The position numbers were made by a program, and so were the translations under genes. The notes below the pieces were generated by a model. The model saw nothing but the letters and a program-made list of their open reading frames with translations, had not been told where the DNA came from and made no database searches. This document shows, in pieces, positions 51,581-61,069 of a stretch of DNA of 64,000 bases (positions are counted from its first letter, which is position 1; each line of letters starts with the position of its first letter). Source of the DNA: JANWJE01 sp044326545 (lineage in GTDB: Bacteria; Chlamydiota; Chlamydiia; Chlamydiales; Parachlamydiaceae); contig JBIRBM010000001.1 in assembly GCA_044326545.1 (NCBI GenBank), forward strand, positions 223,498-287,497, written 5' to 3'.

Positions 51581-52837
51581 ATGATGTCTGCTTCGATCAA
51601 AAATATCTTGATTGGAATTTTTGTCATTACCGCCATTGGCATTATCATTTTCATGCTTCTTTTTCTTCATCCAAGTGTGGGAGATAATGCAAAAACCTTG
51701 CGCGTGCGGTTTAACGATATTGATAAAGTCAATGTTGGAACACGCGTCACCTATGCGGGAAAGCCTGTTGGGGAGGTGGTGTCGATTATCGAATTGCCCG
51801 ATGCGCGCATCAGCCGTAAATCGCAAAATGGCGACATTTATGTTTATGAACTGGTTCTTAAAGTAGACTCAGCCGTTGATGTATTTAATACTGATGTCGT
51901 GACGTTGCGTACATCAGGTTTGCTTGGTGAAAGAAATATTGAAATTAACCCCCGTCCATTAAAACAAGGCGAAGAGCTCAAGAAGGTTGAAGATCAGGTT
52001 CTTTTTGCTGCTGTCGCAGGATCTGTCGAAGATACGATGAAGGAGATGGGAGAGCTTTCTCAGAAATTTGGTGTCGTACTCGATGATGTCCACGATTTGA
52101 TGCTTGAGATCAAACGGCAAGAAGTGGTGAAGAAAATCAGTCAAAGTGTCGATCACGTTCTTGATGTGGCAACCGCTTTGAACCAACCGGAAAAATGGCA
52201 TCAGATCATGGATAATATTGTGGCGATAACAGATGGAGTGAGCCGGTCGTTGAATACAGTTGACGCTACGTTACAAAACTTTTATGACCTATCGGGCCGG
52301 GCGCAAAAAAGTTGGACGACTGTCGATAATGCATTAAATGAATTTTATTCAGCCGGACGGAATGTGGAAATTTTCACGCGAAAAGCGAATCGGATCATTG
52401 AGTATACAGGGGAAGGGAAGGGGACGATAGGGCAGCTTTTTGTCGGGGATGATTTATATTTACGTCTTAAGTCGCTTTTACATAAAGGTGAAGTGGTTGC
52501 AAATGATGTGAATAACTACGGTCTTTTATTTCATCTAGATAAACGGTGGCAGAGATTGCAGGGGCGTCGTTTACATCTGTTAGAAAAATTATCAAACCCT
52601 AATGAATTTTCCAAGTATTTCAATCAAGAGATGGATCAAATTTCATCTTCATTATCCCGCGTCTCCTTGGTGTTGAACGAAGCCGAGTGTTACCCTCAAG
52701 CCTTAATAGGAAATCCTCAATTCACTCAACGTTTTTCCGACCTTTTGCAACGCGTAGAAAATATGGAAGAAACATTAAAAATTTATAATGAGCAAGTTGT
52801 CTCTCAAGATCCATTGCCCCCATATCCTTGTCAGTAG
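51581..52837 (+). CDS. mlaD: MlaD-like MCE-domain lipid-binding protein
   Basis: MCE proteins form hexameric rings in the periplasm that bind lipid and dock on the MlaEF complex. A membrane anchor lies at residues ~8-29, followed by an MCE domain (about 38-130) with VRFNDIDKVNVGTRVTYAGKPVGEV. The C-terminal ~270 residues are helical and longer than in E. coli MlaD (~180 aa in total), probably forming a coiled-coil barrel or tail. Two adjacent ATGs begin the gene. No mlaC or mlaB follows. Confidence 0.88.
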   Translation: MMSASIKNILIGIFVITAIGIIIFMLLFLHPSVGDNAKTLRVRFNDIDKVNVGTRVTYAGKPVGEVVSIIELPDARISRKSQNGDIYVYELVLKVDSAVDVFNTDVVTLRTSGLLGERNIEINPRPLKQGEELKKVEDQVLFAAVAGSVEDTMKEMGELSQKFGVVLDDVHDLMLEIKRQEVVKKISQSVDHVLDVATALNQPEKWHQIMDNIVAITDGVSRSLNTVDATLQNFYDLSGRAQKSWTTVDNALNEFYSAGRNVEIFTRKANRIIEYTGEGKGTIGQLFVGDDLYLRLKSLLHKGEVVANDVNNYGLLFHLDKRWQRLQGRRLHLLEKLSNPNEFSKYFNQEMDQISSSLSRVSLVLNEAECYPQALIGNPQFTQRFSDLLQRVENMEETLKIYNEQVVSQDPLPPYPCQ

Positions 52838-52848
52838 GAGAACATGTT

Positions 52849-53421
52849 ATGGTCGATCCCGTTTCTTATTCACAGATTCAGAAGGGGACGTTGCTGATTG
52901 CGACGCCCGATGTAGATGAAGGTTTTTTTTTTCGAGGGGTGATTCTCGTTTGCGAGCATAATGCAAATGGATCGTTTGGTTTGCTGATTAATAAAGCGCT
53001 TGATTTGGAGCTGCCGCAAGAGGTTTTGGATATCAGCCAATTGGCAAATCCTCGTGTTGGGATTCGGGCCGGAGGACCTGTCCAGGTTAATCAGATGATG
53101 CTTCTGCATACCTCCGGACAAATCGAGAATCAAACACTCAAAGTCTGCGATGGGGTTTACTTAGGGGGGGATCTTCAATTTCTTCAACAGGCAATGCAAG
53201 ATGAGAACGGTCCTTATATTCACCTCTGTTTTGGTTATTCAGGTTGGAGTGCCGGTCATTTAGAGCGAGAATTTCTAGATGGGCATTGGTTTTTACATCC
53301 CGGCAATGTGGAGAATGTTTTTCATATTCCGCCGGAAAACTTGTGGAAAGCCTTGTTAAGAGAAATGGGAGGCAAGTATGCAGCTTTTTCTATGATTCCT
53401 GAGGATTTATCACTGAATTAA
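52849..53421 (+). CDS. yqgE: UPF0301/YqgE (AlgH) family protein
   Basis: YqgE/AlgH proteins are small conserved bacterial proteins of uncertain role. The sequence shows the family opening KGTLLIATPDVDEGFFFRGVILV, NGSFGLLINKAL, the GGPV core and FGYSGWSAGHLEREF. AGGAG lies 10 nt upstream of ATG 52849. The longer frame from 52828 would begin inside mlaD without such a site. The 190-aa length is normal. It is probably cotranscribed with mlaEFD. Confidence 0.9.
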   Translation: MVDPVSYSQIQKGTLLIATPDVDEGFFFRGVILVCEHNANGSFGLLINKALDLELPQEVLDISQLANPRVGIRAGGPVQVNQMMLLHTSGQIENQTLKVCDGVYLGGDLQFLQQAMQDENGPYIHLCFGYSGWSAGHLEREFLDGHWFLHPGNVENVFHIPPENLWKALLREMGGKYAAFSMIPEDLSLN

Positions 53422-53751
53422 ACACTCTTAGAAGCTGTGTTAAAATGAGACCTCTTTCGAAACTCTATTTGCACCCTGCTTTTTTATATTGATTTGCACT
53501 TTGAGCTTGAATAAATCTATTTCTGCCTCGTTTTAGTTGGGATCGGACACACTTACCTTAGGCGATCGGGGAAGTATCATTTGCCCCGAATCCAAAGCTA
53601 TCGCGGTTGAAAGATTTGGCTTAAGCCCAAATCGTAATCCCTCTCCGTAAAGTCAGTTAAAAACTTGGGCTTGAAAAAAAACCTTTTTTTTTCTAAAATA
53701 GTGATCCAAGAACGTTCATAAGCTATTTTTCAATATGTATAGGGTGATACC
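53422..53751. other. 330-nt intergenic region before the MoxR/Bat operon
   Basis: No ORF or RNA gene is visible. After the yqgE stop comes AGAAGCTGTGTTAAAATGAGACCTCTTTCGAAACTC. Its beginning recurs loosely after other genes (for example AAGAAGCTGTCTTAAACC at 60801) and may be a decayed repeat or insertion-sequence end. ATTTGGCTTAAGCCCAAAT near 53618 is an imperfect palindrome. A T-rich stretch before 53700 may hold the operon promoter, and AGGGTGAT precedes the MoxR ATG. Confidence 0.35.
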
Positions 53752-54783
53752 ATGACGAGCTATCAAACAGATGAAATCGAAAAAGCTGCTAGAGAAAGGA
53801 AAAAAAATGCTAATCATTTATTATTAGCACCTATCCAAGAGGTGATGGCCTATTTGAATAAAATGGTCTTAGGGCAAGAAGGGTTAGTCAAAAGTTTGTG
53901 CATCGCCTTGCTGGCAGATGGTCACCTTCTTGTGGAAGGCGCCCCTGGGTTAGCCAAAACTCGGGCGATTAAAGTCTTGTGCTCAACGATTGAAAGCACT
54001 TTCCATCGTCTTCAATTTACCCCTGATCTTCTTCCGGCAGATCTTACCGGAACTGAAATTTATCGTATTGAAACGGGATGCTTTGAATTCCAAACAGGCC
54101 CCTTGTTTCACAATCTGGTTTTGGCTGATGAAATTAATCGGGCACCGGCAAAGGTTCAATCGGCTCTCTTAGAGGCTATGGCAGAAAGGCAAATCACGAT
54201 TGGAAAAAAGACCTATCAGCTGCCCAAGCTTTTTTTGGTGATGGCCACTCAGAACCCAATTGAACAAGAAGGGACTTATCCTCTTCCTGAGGCTCAGTTA
54301 GATCGCTTTTTGTTTAAGGTGAACGTGAATTACCCAGATCCTGCCAAAGAGATCGACATTTTAAATCTGGTGTTAAATGAGGCTCGTGCAAGACCTGTTG
54401 AGCAGCCTTTCCTTGGTAAAAAACTGACGCAGGAACAGCTATTTGCGGCAAGAGAAGCAGCGTTAGAACTCTATATGGCTAGAAATATTCAAGAATACAT
54501 CGTACAATTGGTTTTAGCAACGCGAAACCCTGCTCGATATGGAGCAGATATTGGAGGCTGGGTTCAATATGGCGCCAGTCCTCGTGCCGCAATTAGTTTA
54601 GCGCGGGCAGCTAAAGTTCTTGCATTTTTGGAAGGGCAAGACTTTGTCGGCCCCCATCATGTTCAAGCATTAGCCCATGAAGTGTTAAGGCATCGAGTGA
54701 TTCTCTCTTTTCAAGCCGAAGCCAATGGAATAACTCCCGATTTATTGATTGATCAACTGATTGCAAGAGTACCCGTTCCATAA
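53752..54783 (+). CDS. MoxR-family AAA+ ATPase
   Basis: MoxR ATPases act as chaperones with neighbouring von Willebrand A (VWA) proteins. The 343-aa protein has Walker A GAPGLAKT, Walker B LADEINRAPAKVQSALLEAM, sensor ATQNPIEQEGTYPLPEAQLDRF and the family's lid domain. It is the first gene of a compact six-gene run (MoxR, DUF58, DUF4381, BatA, BatB-TPR, BatD), the order known from Bacteroides-type Bat operons. Confidence 0.93.
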   Translation: MTSYQTDEIEKAARERKKNANHLLLAPIQEVMAYLNKMVLGQEGLVKSLCIALLADGHLLVEGAPGLAKTRAIKVLCSTIESTFHRLQFTPDLLPADLTGTEIYRIETGCFEFQTGPLFHNLVLADEINRAPAKVQSALLEAMAERQITIGKKTYQLPKLFLVMATQNPIEQEGTYPLPEAQLDRFLFKVNVNYPDPAKEIDILNLVLNEARARPVEQPFLGKKLTQEQLFAAREAALELYMARNIQEYIVQLVLATRNPARYGADIGGWVQYGASPRAAISLARAAKVLAFLEGQDFVGPHHVQALAHEVLRHRVILSFQAEANGITPDLLIDQLIARVPVP

Positions 54784-54787
54784 TACC

Positions 54788-55738
54788 ATGATACAAAAAT
54801 CTTTGATTAAAGAGCGTGTAGGGAGTCAGCGGGTCTCTGTTGATCTCCCTGAATTACTAGAGCTTTCGCAAAACGCAAAGCTTCTCTCTCTTTCTGCTTT
54901 GCGGCGCACCAATCCTCAATCCGGGCAGCAGATGTCTCGTCTTTTGGCAAGAGGAATGGAGTTTGCCGAAAGTCGCCGATATCAAGCCGGAGACGATATC
55001 AGAAATATCGACTGGCGGGTGACTGCACGGACGGGAAGGGCTCATACGAAACTTTTTACGGCAGAAAAAGAACGGAGGGTTTTACTTTCCGTCGATATGC
55101 AATCGTCAATGTTTTTTGCTACACAAGGAGTGTTTAAATCTGTGCAGGCTGCAATGATGATGGGCTATGTTGCTTGGAGCGCAGCTTTGGCAGGTGATAG
55201 GCTTGGCGGGATTGTGTTTGATGGAGTTGATGTTTTTGAATCTAGGCCCGCTTTAGGGAAAAAGGGAGTGTTCCCTTTTTTACATGGCCTATCGGCACAC
55301 ACCAATTTTTTCAAAAAAAGAGCGGATCAAAACCGCCCTCCCACAGAGGGGGCGATCGACCGCGCGATTGTTCACCTCTACCAAGTTGCCAAACCGGGGA
55401 GTTTAATTTTCATGGTCAGTGATTTTCGTTATCTCACTGCCCATGCCCTTAATCTGCTGATCCAACTATCGATGCATAGTGATTTATGTTTATGTTTTAT
55501 CTACGATGCTTTCGAAAAAGAGTTGCCAAAGCATCGTATTTTTTCTGTGCAAGGAGGAGGGAGTGAATTAGAGGTTGATACACATGCTAAAGCAAATCTA
55601 GAAAAATATCGCCAGCAATTCATTCAAAGACGTGCAAAGATTGCCTCTTTAGCCAATACTCGGCATATTCATTTCATCGAATGCAGCACCATAGAGGATC
55701 CTTTAGAAGTTTTGATGAAACATTTTAGCAAGAGATAA
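54788..55738 (+). CDS. DUF58 protein of the MoxR/Bat operon
   Basis: DUF58 proteins accompany MoxR and contain a VWA-like fold. The hallmark YQAGDDIRNIDWRVTARTG with THTKLF-like continuation (RAHTKLFTAEKE) is present near residue 65. The frame is open from a TTG at 54761 inside moxR, but ATG 54788, 4 nt after the moxR stop, is preferred (316 aa). Neither start has a clear Shine-Dalgarno, so coupling is likely. Confidence 0.9.
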   Translation: MIQKSLIKERVGSQRVSVDLPELLELSQNAKLLSLSALRRTNPQSGQQMSRLLARGMEFAESRRYQAGDDIRNIDWRVTARTGRAHTKLFTAEKERRVLLSVDMQSSMFFATQGVFKSVQAAMMMGYVAWSAALAGDRLGGIVFDGVDVFESRPALGKKGVFPFLHGLSAHTNFFKKRADQNRPPTEGAIDRAIVHLYQVAKPGSLIFMVSDFRYLTAHALNLLIQLSMHSDLCLCFIYDAFEKELPKHRIFSVQGGGSELEVDTHAKANLEKYRQQFIQRRAKIASLANTRHIHFIECSTIEDPLEVLMKHFSKR

Positions 55739-55742
55739 AGAC

Positions 55743-56210
55743 GTGAATAATGTCAACCAAGTGATTGATCTGCCTCTAAGAGATATTCATCTGCCAGATC
55801 CCATTTCGTGGTGGCCTCTTGCAGTTGGCTGGTGGTTGTTGATTGGAGGTGTTTTTCTCTTTTTTTTGATTGCGGTCCTCGCAATTTATCGCTGGAGGCG
55901 GCCTACTTTAAAAAAGCAAGCGGTAAAAAATCTGGATGCGATTGAAGCGAGATTTCGTTCCACATCTGATCGATCCGGCTGCATTGCCGAGATTTCTGTT
56001 CTTTTGCGCCGTATTGTGATCACCTTAAATCCCAAGAGTGCCGGAGTAACAGGACGCCCCTGGTTGGAGTTGTTAGACTCATCGCATACGAAAGAGTTTA
56101 GTCAAGGGATTGGTCAACTCCTCCTGACAGCACCCTATCAACCTGATGTGAATGAATCAGATGTTTTGGAATTGATCGTATTATGTCGAAAGGTGGTGAA
56201 TCGTTTATGA
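55743..56210 (+). CDS. DUF4381 membrane protein of the Bat operon
   Basis: The 155-aa protein has the DUF4381 opening LPDPISWWPLAVGWWLLIGG leading into one membrane helix (about 30-48), then a cytoplasmic helical domain. It starts with GTG at 55743, 4 nt after the DUF58 gene, and its stop overlaps the batA ATG by 4 nt. Such proteins occur between DUF58 and BatA genes. Their job is unknown but presumably structural in the VWA complex. Confidence 0.85.
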   Translation: MNNVNQVIDLPLRDIHLPDPISWWPLAVGWWLLIGGVFLFFLIAVLAIYRWRRPTLKKQAVKNLDAIEARFRSTSDRSGCIAEISVLLRRIVITLNPKSAGVTGRPWLELLDSSHTKEFSQGIGQLLLTAPYQPDVNESDVLELIVLCRKVVNRL

Positions 56211-57211
56211 TTGAATTTGCTTGGCCTTTGATTTTTCTTCTTCTGCCGCTTCCATTATTGATAAATAGATGGCTGACTGTCCAAAAGCTTCAAGCGGAGG
56301 CTGCATTAATCGTTCCTGATTTAGACGATTTTACAGGCTTTAAAAAAGATCATTCTTCTTCTTTCCCTAAATTCAAGACGGTTTTAGCCGCTCTGATGTG
56401 GAGTGCTTTAATTGCAGCAGCAGCTCGCCCTCAGTGGGCAGGAGAATTGGTTGAGCTGCCTAAAACAGGGCGTGATTTAATGTTAGCAGTCGATCTTTCG
56501 GGCAGCATGCAAATGAAAGATTTTGAGGTCAATCGGCAAATGGTTGATCGTTTGACTGCGCTGAAAATCGTTGCGGGGGAATTTATTGAGAGAAGAAAAG
56601 GAGATAGAATCGGACTCATTTTGTTTGGCTCAAACGCCTATTTACAGGCCCCCCTGACTTTTGACACAGAAACCGTTAAGCAGCTATTGATGGAATCTGC
56701 CGTAGGGTTGGCCGGAAACGAAACAGCGATTGGAGATGCGATTGGCCTGGCGATTAAACAGATGAGGAATCCGAACAACACCTCTTCGGATCATGATGGT
56801 TCAGATCATCAGGTGTTGATTTTACTGACAGATGGAATAAATAATGCAGGAGAGCTCACTCCTGAGAGGGCTGCTGAGATTGCTTCGCACGTGAAATTAA
56901 AAATTTACACAATTGCAATCGGCTCTAAAGATATGATGATTCAAACAGTGTTTGGTCCAAGAAAAATTGACCCCTCTGCCAATCTTGATGAAAACACGTT
57001 ACAGCTGATTGCGCAAAAAACCGGGGGAAAATATTTTAGGGCCTATGACACAAAGGAATTAGCTCAGATCTACCATGAAATTGACCAATTAGAGGCAATT
57101 GAGAAGACGAAGGAGTATTACCGTCCCATAGAGGAGGTTTACTACTGGCCTTTGCTGTTTTCTCTTATCTGCTCAATCCTTCTACTTTTCACTAAATCAT
57201 TATTAAGATAA
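56207..57211 (+). CDS. batA: BatA-type VWA membrane protein
   Basis: BatA proteins are inner-membrane VWA proteins. The metal-ion site motif DLSGSMQ (D-x-S-x-S) is intact, with later T and D positions (QAPLTFDTETV, LLTDGINNAG). Membrane helices lie at the N-terminus (one near 5-20, one near 56-72) and at the C-terminus (YWPLLFSLICSILLL). The ATG at 56207 overlaps the previous stop (ATGA). The 334-aa length is normal. Confidence 0.9.
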   Translation: MIEFAWPLIFLLLPLPLLINRWLTVQKLQAEAALIVPDLDDFTGFKKDHSSSFPKFKTVLAALMWSALIAAAARPQWAGELVELPKTGRDLMLAVDLSGSMQMKDFEVNRQMVDRLTALKIVAGEFIERRKGDRIGLILFGSNAYLQAPLTFDTETVKQLLMESAVGLAGNETAIGDAIGLAIKQMRNPNNTSSDHDGSDHQVLILLTDGINNAGELTPERAAEIASHVKLKIYTIAIGSKDMMIQTVFGPRKIDPSANLDENTLQLIAQKTGGKYFRAYDTKELAQIYHEIDQLEAIEKTKEYYRPIEEVYYWPLLFSLICSILLLFTKSLLR

Positions 57212-57217
57212 TTGATT

Positions 57218-59128
57218 ATGAATGACTTCCATTTTTTAAGGCCTTATTATTTTTTCTTGCTCATCCCCATTGGAGTCTTGATTTTCTTCCTGATTAAAAG
57301 GAAGCGGCAAAGCGAAGTGTGGACGAAGATGTGTGATAAAGAATTAATTCCTTATATTCTTGATCAGAAAAATCAAACGAGCTTCCTTCCTTATATCTGG
57401 ATGTTTGCCACCCTGCTTTTATTGGTTGTGGCGATGGCTGGCCCAGCCTGGCAACAGGTCGCCTATCCCCTGATTAAAACACAATCGGGAGTTGTGATAG
57501 CCTTAGATTTATCCCCCTCGATGAATGCAGAAGATATCAAACCTTCACGTTTGCAAAGGGCAATTTATAAAATTAACGATCTTTTAAAAGAGCGAAAAGA
57601 GGGACAAACCGCTTTGATCGTCTTTTCCGCAGATCCTTTTGTTGCGACCCCTTTGACTGATGATGTGGAGACAATCAAAGTTCTCCTTCCCGCTTTAGAG
57701 ACTAGAATCATGCCTTCTGAGGGGCACAACGTCTATTTGGCAATTGAGAAAGCGTCAGATTTATTAAGCCAGGGAGGAGTTAAAAATGGGCATATTTTAC
57801 TGATAACATCAGAATTGACCCAGACAGATTTAGATCAATCTCTTGACATTGCATTGAAAAAAGGGCATCACGTTTCAGTTCTCGCAGTTGGATCAGAGGC
57901 TCCCACGCCGATTCCGAGCGCTGCGGGAGGATTGAAGAAAAATAGTAGCGGGGCATTGATGATGACAACCCTTGCAAAAAGTCATTTGTCTGAATTAACC
58001 CAATCGACTCAGGGGCTCTATCAAGGATTAACAACGGATGACAGCGATCTTCATGCTCTATCGAAGGTTTTTTCAGCTTCTCATCAAAGAGACCGCAGTG
58101 TTCAAGAGGGATTACAGCAAAATAAATGGTTGGATCAAGGTTATTTGCTCGTACTGCTTGCTCTGCCTTTCGTCTCTTTGGTTTTTAGGCGAGGCATACT
58201 TTCGCTCCTTCTCCTTTTTCTGCCTCATGCCCTTCAAGCTGACTTATGGCACACAAATGATCAGCAAGGAGCCGCTCTCTTTGATAGGGGAAATTATCAA
58301 GAAGCGGAGGCGTTATTTGAAACCAAGGAGTGGAAAGCGGCGGCCATATATAAACTTGGAGATTACGAAAGGGCATCTCAAGCATTTCAATCTGATCAAT
58401 CGGCAAACGGTTTGTATAATTACGCAAATGCAAAAGCGAAATTAGGTGATTTAAAAGGGGCTCTTACAGCATATGAAGAAGCATTGGCAAAAGACCCTGC
58501 ACATGAAGATGCACTGTTCAATAAAAAAATGATTGAAGATTACCTAAAAGAACAAGAAAAGCAGCAAGACAATCAGAAAAAAGAAGACAATCATGATCAG
58601 AGCTCTGATCAAGACACAGAGCAATCGCAAGATCAACATAAACATTCAGATAAAAATCCGGATAACAGCCGGGACAAAAATCAAAACGAGCGAAAAAAGA
58701 AAAAAGCAGAAGAGGGTGGCGAGGGGAATCCTCAAGATCAACAAAAAGAAGAGCCGTCCCAAGAAGAGAAAGGGGATTCTCAAGAAGAGAAGGAAGAGCG
58801 AAAAGGCAATCAGAAGAGTCAAGAAAATAAAGCGGACAGTGGTGATGGAAAGGATGAAGCCTTCTCTAAGAATGAAGAAGAGTTAAAAGATTTGACAAAG
58901 CACCATCGGGATCAGATAGAACAAGAGATCCGGGATGGACAAGATAAAGAAATAAAAGAAAAAAGTAAGGCAAGTGCTCAAGAGCAGTTGTCTGAAGATG
59001 ATCCTCAACGTCAAGTGGATGCCATGTGGTTGCAGCGCGTTAAGGATGATCCGGCCGGTTTGCTGAGACGTAAATTTCTTCAACAATATCAACAGCAACA
59101 TAAATTCAAGAATGGGCATTCAAAATGA
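57218..59128 (+). CDS. batB: BatB-type VWA protein fused to TPR and charged tail (BatB-BatC)
   Basis: The first ~310 residues match BatB, with two N-terminal helices and the VWA motif DLSPSMNAEDIKPSRLQRA. After a membrane helix near 308-330 comes a TPR region (DRGNYQEAEALFE, YKLGDYERASQAF, LGDLKGALTAYEEALAKDP). A ~150-residue tail is extremely rich in Lys, Glu, Gln and Asp. In many bacteria the TPR part is a separate gene, batC; here the two are one frame. The frame opens at TTG 57212, but ATG 57218 is preferred. The stop overlaps batD by 4 nt. Confidence 0.9.
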   Translation: MNDFHFLRPYYFFLLIPIGVLIFFLIKRKRQSEVWTKMCDKELIPYILDQKNQTSFLPYIWMFATLLLLVVAMAGPAWQQVAYPLIKTQSGVVIALDLSPSMNAEDIKPSRLQRAIYKINDLLKERKEGQTALIVFSADPFVATPLTDDVETIKVLLPALETRIMPSEGHNVYLAIEKASDLLSQGGVKNGHILLITSELTQTDLDQSLDIALKKGHHVSVLAVGSEAPTPIPSAAGGLKKNSSGALMMTTLAKSHLSELTQSTQGLYQGLTTDDSDLHALSKVFSASHQRDRSVQEGLQQNKWLDQGYLLVLLALPFVSLVFRRGILSLLLLFLPHALQADLWHTNDQQGAALFDRGNYQEAEALFETKEWKAAAIYKLGDYERASQAFQSDQSANGLYNYANAKAKLGDLKGALTAYEEALAKDPAHEDALFNKKMIEDYLKEQEKQQDNQKKEDNHDQSSDQDTEQSQDQHKHSDKNPDNSRDKNQNERKKKKAEEGGEGNPQDQQKEEPSQEEKGDSQEEKEERKGNQKSQENKADSGDGKDEAFSKNEEELKDLTKHHRDQIEQEIRDGQDKEIKEKSKASAQEQLSEDDPQRQVDAMWLQRVKDDPAGLLRRKFLQQYQQQHKFKNGHSK

Positions 59129-60801
59129 AAAAAAACGTCATCCTTTCAATTTTTACCCTATTTTTTACGATTTCTGTCGCTTATGCTCAAAACATTTCGG
59201 TGAGTCTTAGTCAAAAAAAAGTGAGTCTTAACGAATCTTTTACCCTGATATTTTCAACCCATCAAAGTGTAAAAGGACAGCCCGATTTTTCTCCTTTGGA
59301 AGCTGACTTTGATATTTTATCGAATCACCAAGAATTCAATACCTCTATTATCAATGGCGCTGTCTCACAGGTGACCCGTTGGAAATTAGGTTTGATGGCC
59401 AAGCAGGAAGGAACATTGGTGATTCCAAGCATTCATTTTGGATCAGAGGTCTCGCCTCAGGCTCTTATTGAGGTGAGTCAAGCCTCCTCTGCAAAGCAAG
59501 ACGAGACAATTTTTTTGGAAACAGAAGTGCAGCCGGCAGATTCTGCTTACGAACAAACAGTGTTGGTTTATAATGTACGTCTGTACACATCAATTCCGAT
59601 CCCTCAAGCCACCTTATCTGATTTGAAAGTGAGTGATCCGGAGGCGATCGTAGAAAAATTAGGGGGTGACAAAGAATATGAATACTATGCAGGCAATGGC
59701 AAGCGCTACATGGTGATTGAAAGGCGCTATACCGTCATTCCTCAGCGTAGCGGAGAACTTGTTTTTTCCCCTATTATTTTTGAAGGACGGATATTGACCG
59801 GAAGACATTCATTCTTTGATTATCAAACCCAAATCAAGCGGATTGCTTCTGAGGGAAAAAAAATGATGATCCAGCCAATTCCTCCTCCATTTCAGCGAGG
59901 CAATTGGCTTGGAGCACAGGATGTTCAGCTGTCTGAAGAGTGGTCGGCCAATCCTGGTAAGATGATTGTTGGGGAACCGATCACTTGGACGTTTAAAATT
60001 GAAGCTGATGGCACCCTTGGCAGTCAAATTCCCGATATCACCTTAAATTTACCTGAAGGGGTAAAGCAATATGTGGACAAACCGGAAGTCTCAACAAAAG
60101 AAAGTGAAAATGGGATGATTGGAACCAAACAACTCAAGATTGCGTTGATTGGAACTAAGGAAGGACACTTAGAGCTGCCTGAGATTCGTTTGAAGTGGTG
60201 GAATGTAAGACTCAATCAGCCACAAGAAACGGTATTGCCAAAACGAACGCTGCATATCGAACCTGATCTGATCTCCATGGCTCCTGACGTGGGGGAAAAA
60301 GTGAAACCTTTGACTGATTCTGGAGAGAAAAATTTAGACACTGTTTCTCCTGATGCATCAAAGACGCTTCCGTTATGGGTGTGGGTCTTAGTTGGGGCAA
60401 ATGGATTGGTCTGCTTGGGATTGTGTGTCTATTTTTTTTATAGAAGAATAAGAGTGAAGAGGGGGAAACCGGATTCAATAGGTAAAATAAAAGAGTGTTT
60501 AAAAACAGCCTGTCGAGACAATCATGCAAAAGCAGCAGCCGCTTATTTGATTGAGTGGGCAGTGCATACTTTCCCTGAGATAAAACCTTTAAATATTGTC
60601 TCAATCAAAACCCTTGTTCCAGAAGAAATGGGCGAAGAGCTAGATAACCTCAATCGTGCTTTATATGGCGGCAGCCACTCTTCGTGGAATGGCGAGGTTC
60701 TATGGCAGATGATTCAGAATTATAAGCCTCAGAAGAGTGGGAAAAAAGACAAAAAAGAAGATCTCAAACTGTTGCAAGAGCTTTATCCTAGAGGAAACTA
60801 A
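59125..60801 (+). CDS. batD: BatD-type protein (oxygen tolerance family)
   Basis: BatD proteins are membrane-anchored, mostly periplasmic proteins closing Bat operons. The 558-aa product has a signal peptide (about 1-21, cleavage after AYA), tandem beta-sandwich repeats (ISVSLSQKKVSLNESFTL and VQLSEEWSANPGKMIVGEPITW), one membrane helix at about 415-440 and a cytoplasmic tail of ~115 residues. The ATG overlaps the batB stop (ATGA). It is the last gene of the operon; no classic terminator follows before the inverted-repeat element at 60911. Confidence 0.88.
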   Translation: MKKNVILSIFTLFFTISVAYAQNISVSLSQKKVSLNESFTLIFSTHQSVKGQPDFSPLEADFDILSNHQEFNTSIINGAVSQVTRWKLGLMAKQEGTLVIPSIHFGSEVSPQALIEVSQASSAKQDETIFLETEVQPADSAYEQTVLVYNVRLYTSIPIPQATLSDLKVSDPEAIVEKLGGDKEYEYYAGNGKRYMVIERRYTVIPQRSGELVFSPIIFEGRILTGRHSFFDYQTQIKRIASEGKKMMIQPIPPPFQRGNWLGAQDVQLSEEWSANPGKMIVGEPITWTFKIEADGTLGSQIPDITLNLPEGVKQYVDKPEVSTKESENGMIGTKQLKIALIGTKEGHLELPEIRLKWWNVRLNQPQETVLPKRTLHIEPDLISMAPDVGEKVKPLTDSGEKNLDTVSPDASKTLPLWVWVLVGANGLVCLGLCVYFFYRRIRVKRGKPDSIGKIKECLKTACRDNHAKAAAAYLIEWAVHTFPEIKPLNIVSIKTLVPEEMGEELDNLNRALYGGSHSSWNGEVLWQMIQNYKPQKSGKKDKKEDLKLLQELYPRGN

Positions 60802-60910
60802 GAAGCTGTCTTAAACCTCAGGATGTTTGTTTTAAGAGGCTTGAGTATATCAACACCTCTAGATTAAATGATGGTCAATAGATTTCTATTCCTCACTGAC
60901 CCATCTTACT

Positions 60911-61053
60911 CGGAAACTTGGTTTGGTTGAAAAAACCGCCATTTTTGGCATCTTTTTTGTAAAATTTTTCGACCGTATGCACGCATACGCTCTCAACATT
61001 TTCAAAACAATCTGCTCAAAAAGGGCAATTTTTTCAAGCAAAGCAAGTTTCCG
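60911..61053 (+). repeat. copy B of a ~145-bp inverted-repeat element (MITE-like)
   Basis: The ends CGGAAACTTGGTTTGGTTGAAAA and, in reverse complement, CGGAAACTTGCTTTGCTTGAAAA are inverted repeats of about 30 bp with roughly 4 mismatches. A central palindrome CGTATGC-AC-GCATACG lies at 60974-60989. There is no ORF inside. It is related over its full length to the inverted, more decayed copy at 11544-11690. It sits 16 nt beyond the end of the 61070-61522 gene and may act as its terminator. Confidence 0.8.
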
Positions 61054-61069
61054 AAGAAGTCTAATGCCT

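Noticed and set aside
53422..53560. Possible insertion-sequence end (GAGACCTCTTTCGAAACTC and AGAAGCTGT repeats)
   Set aside because: No transposase fragment, no paired inverted end and no target duplication could be seen; kept only as a note on the intergenic region.
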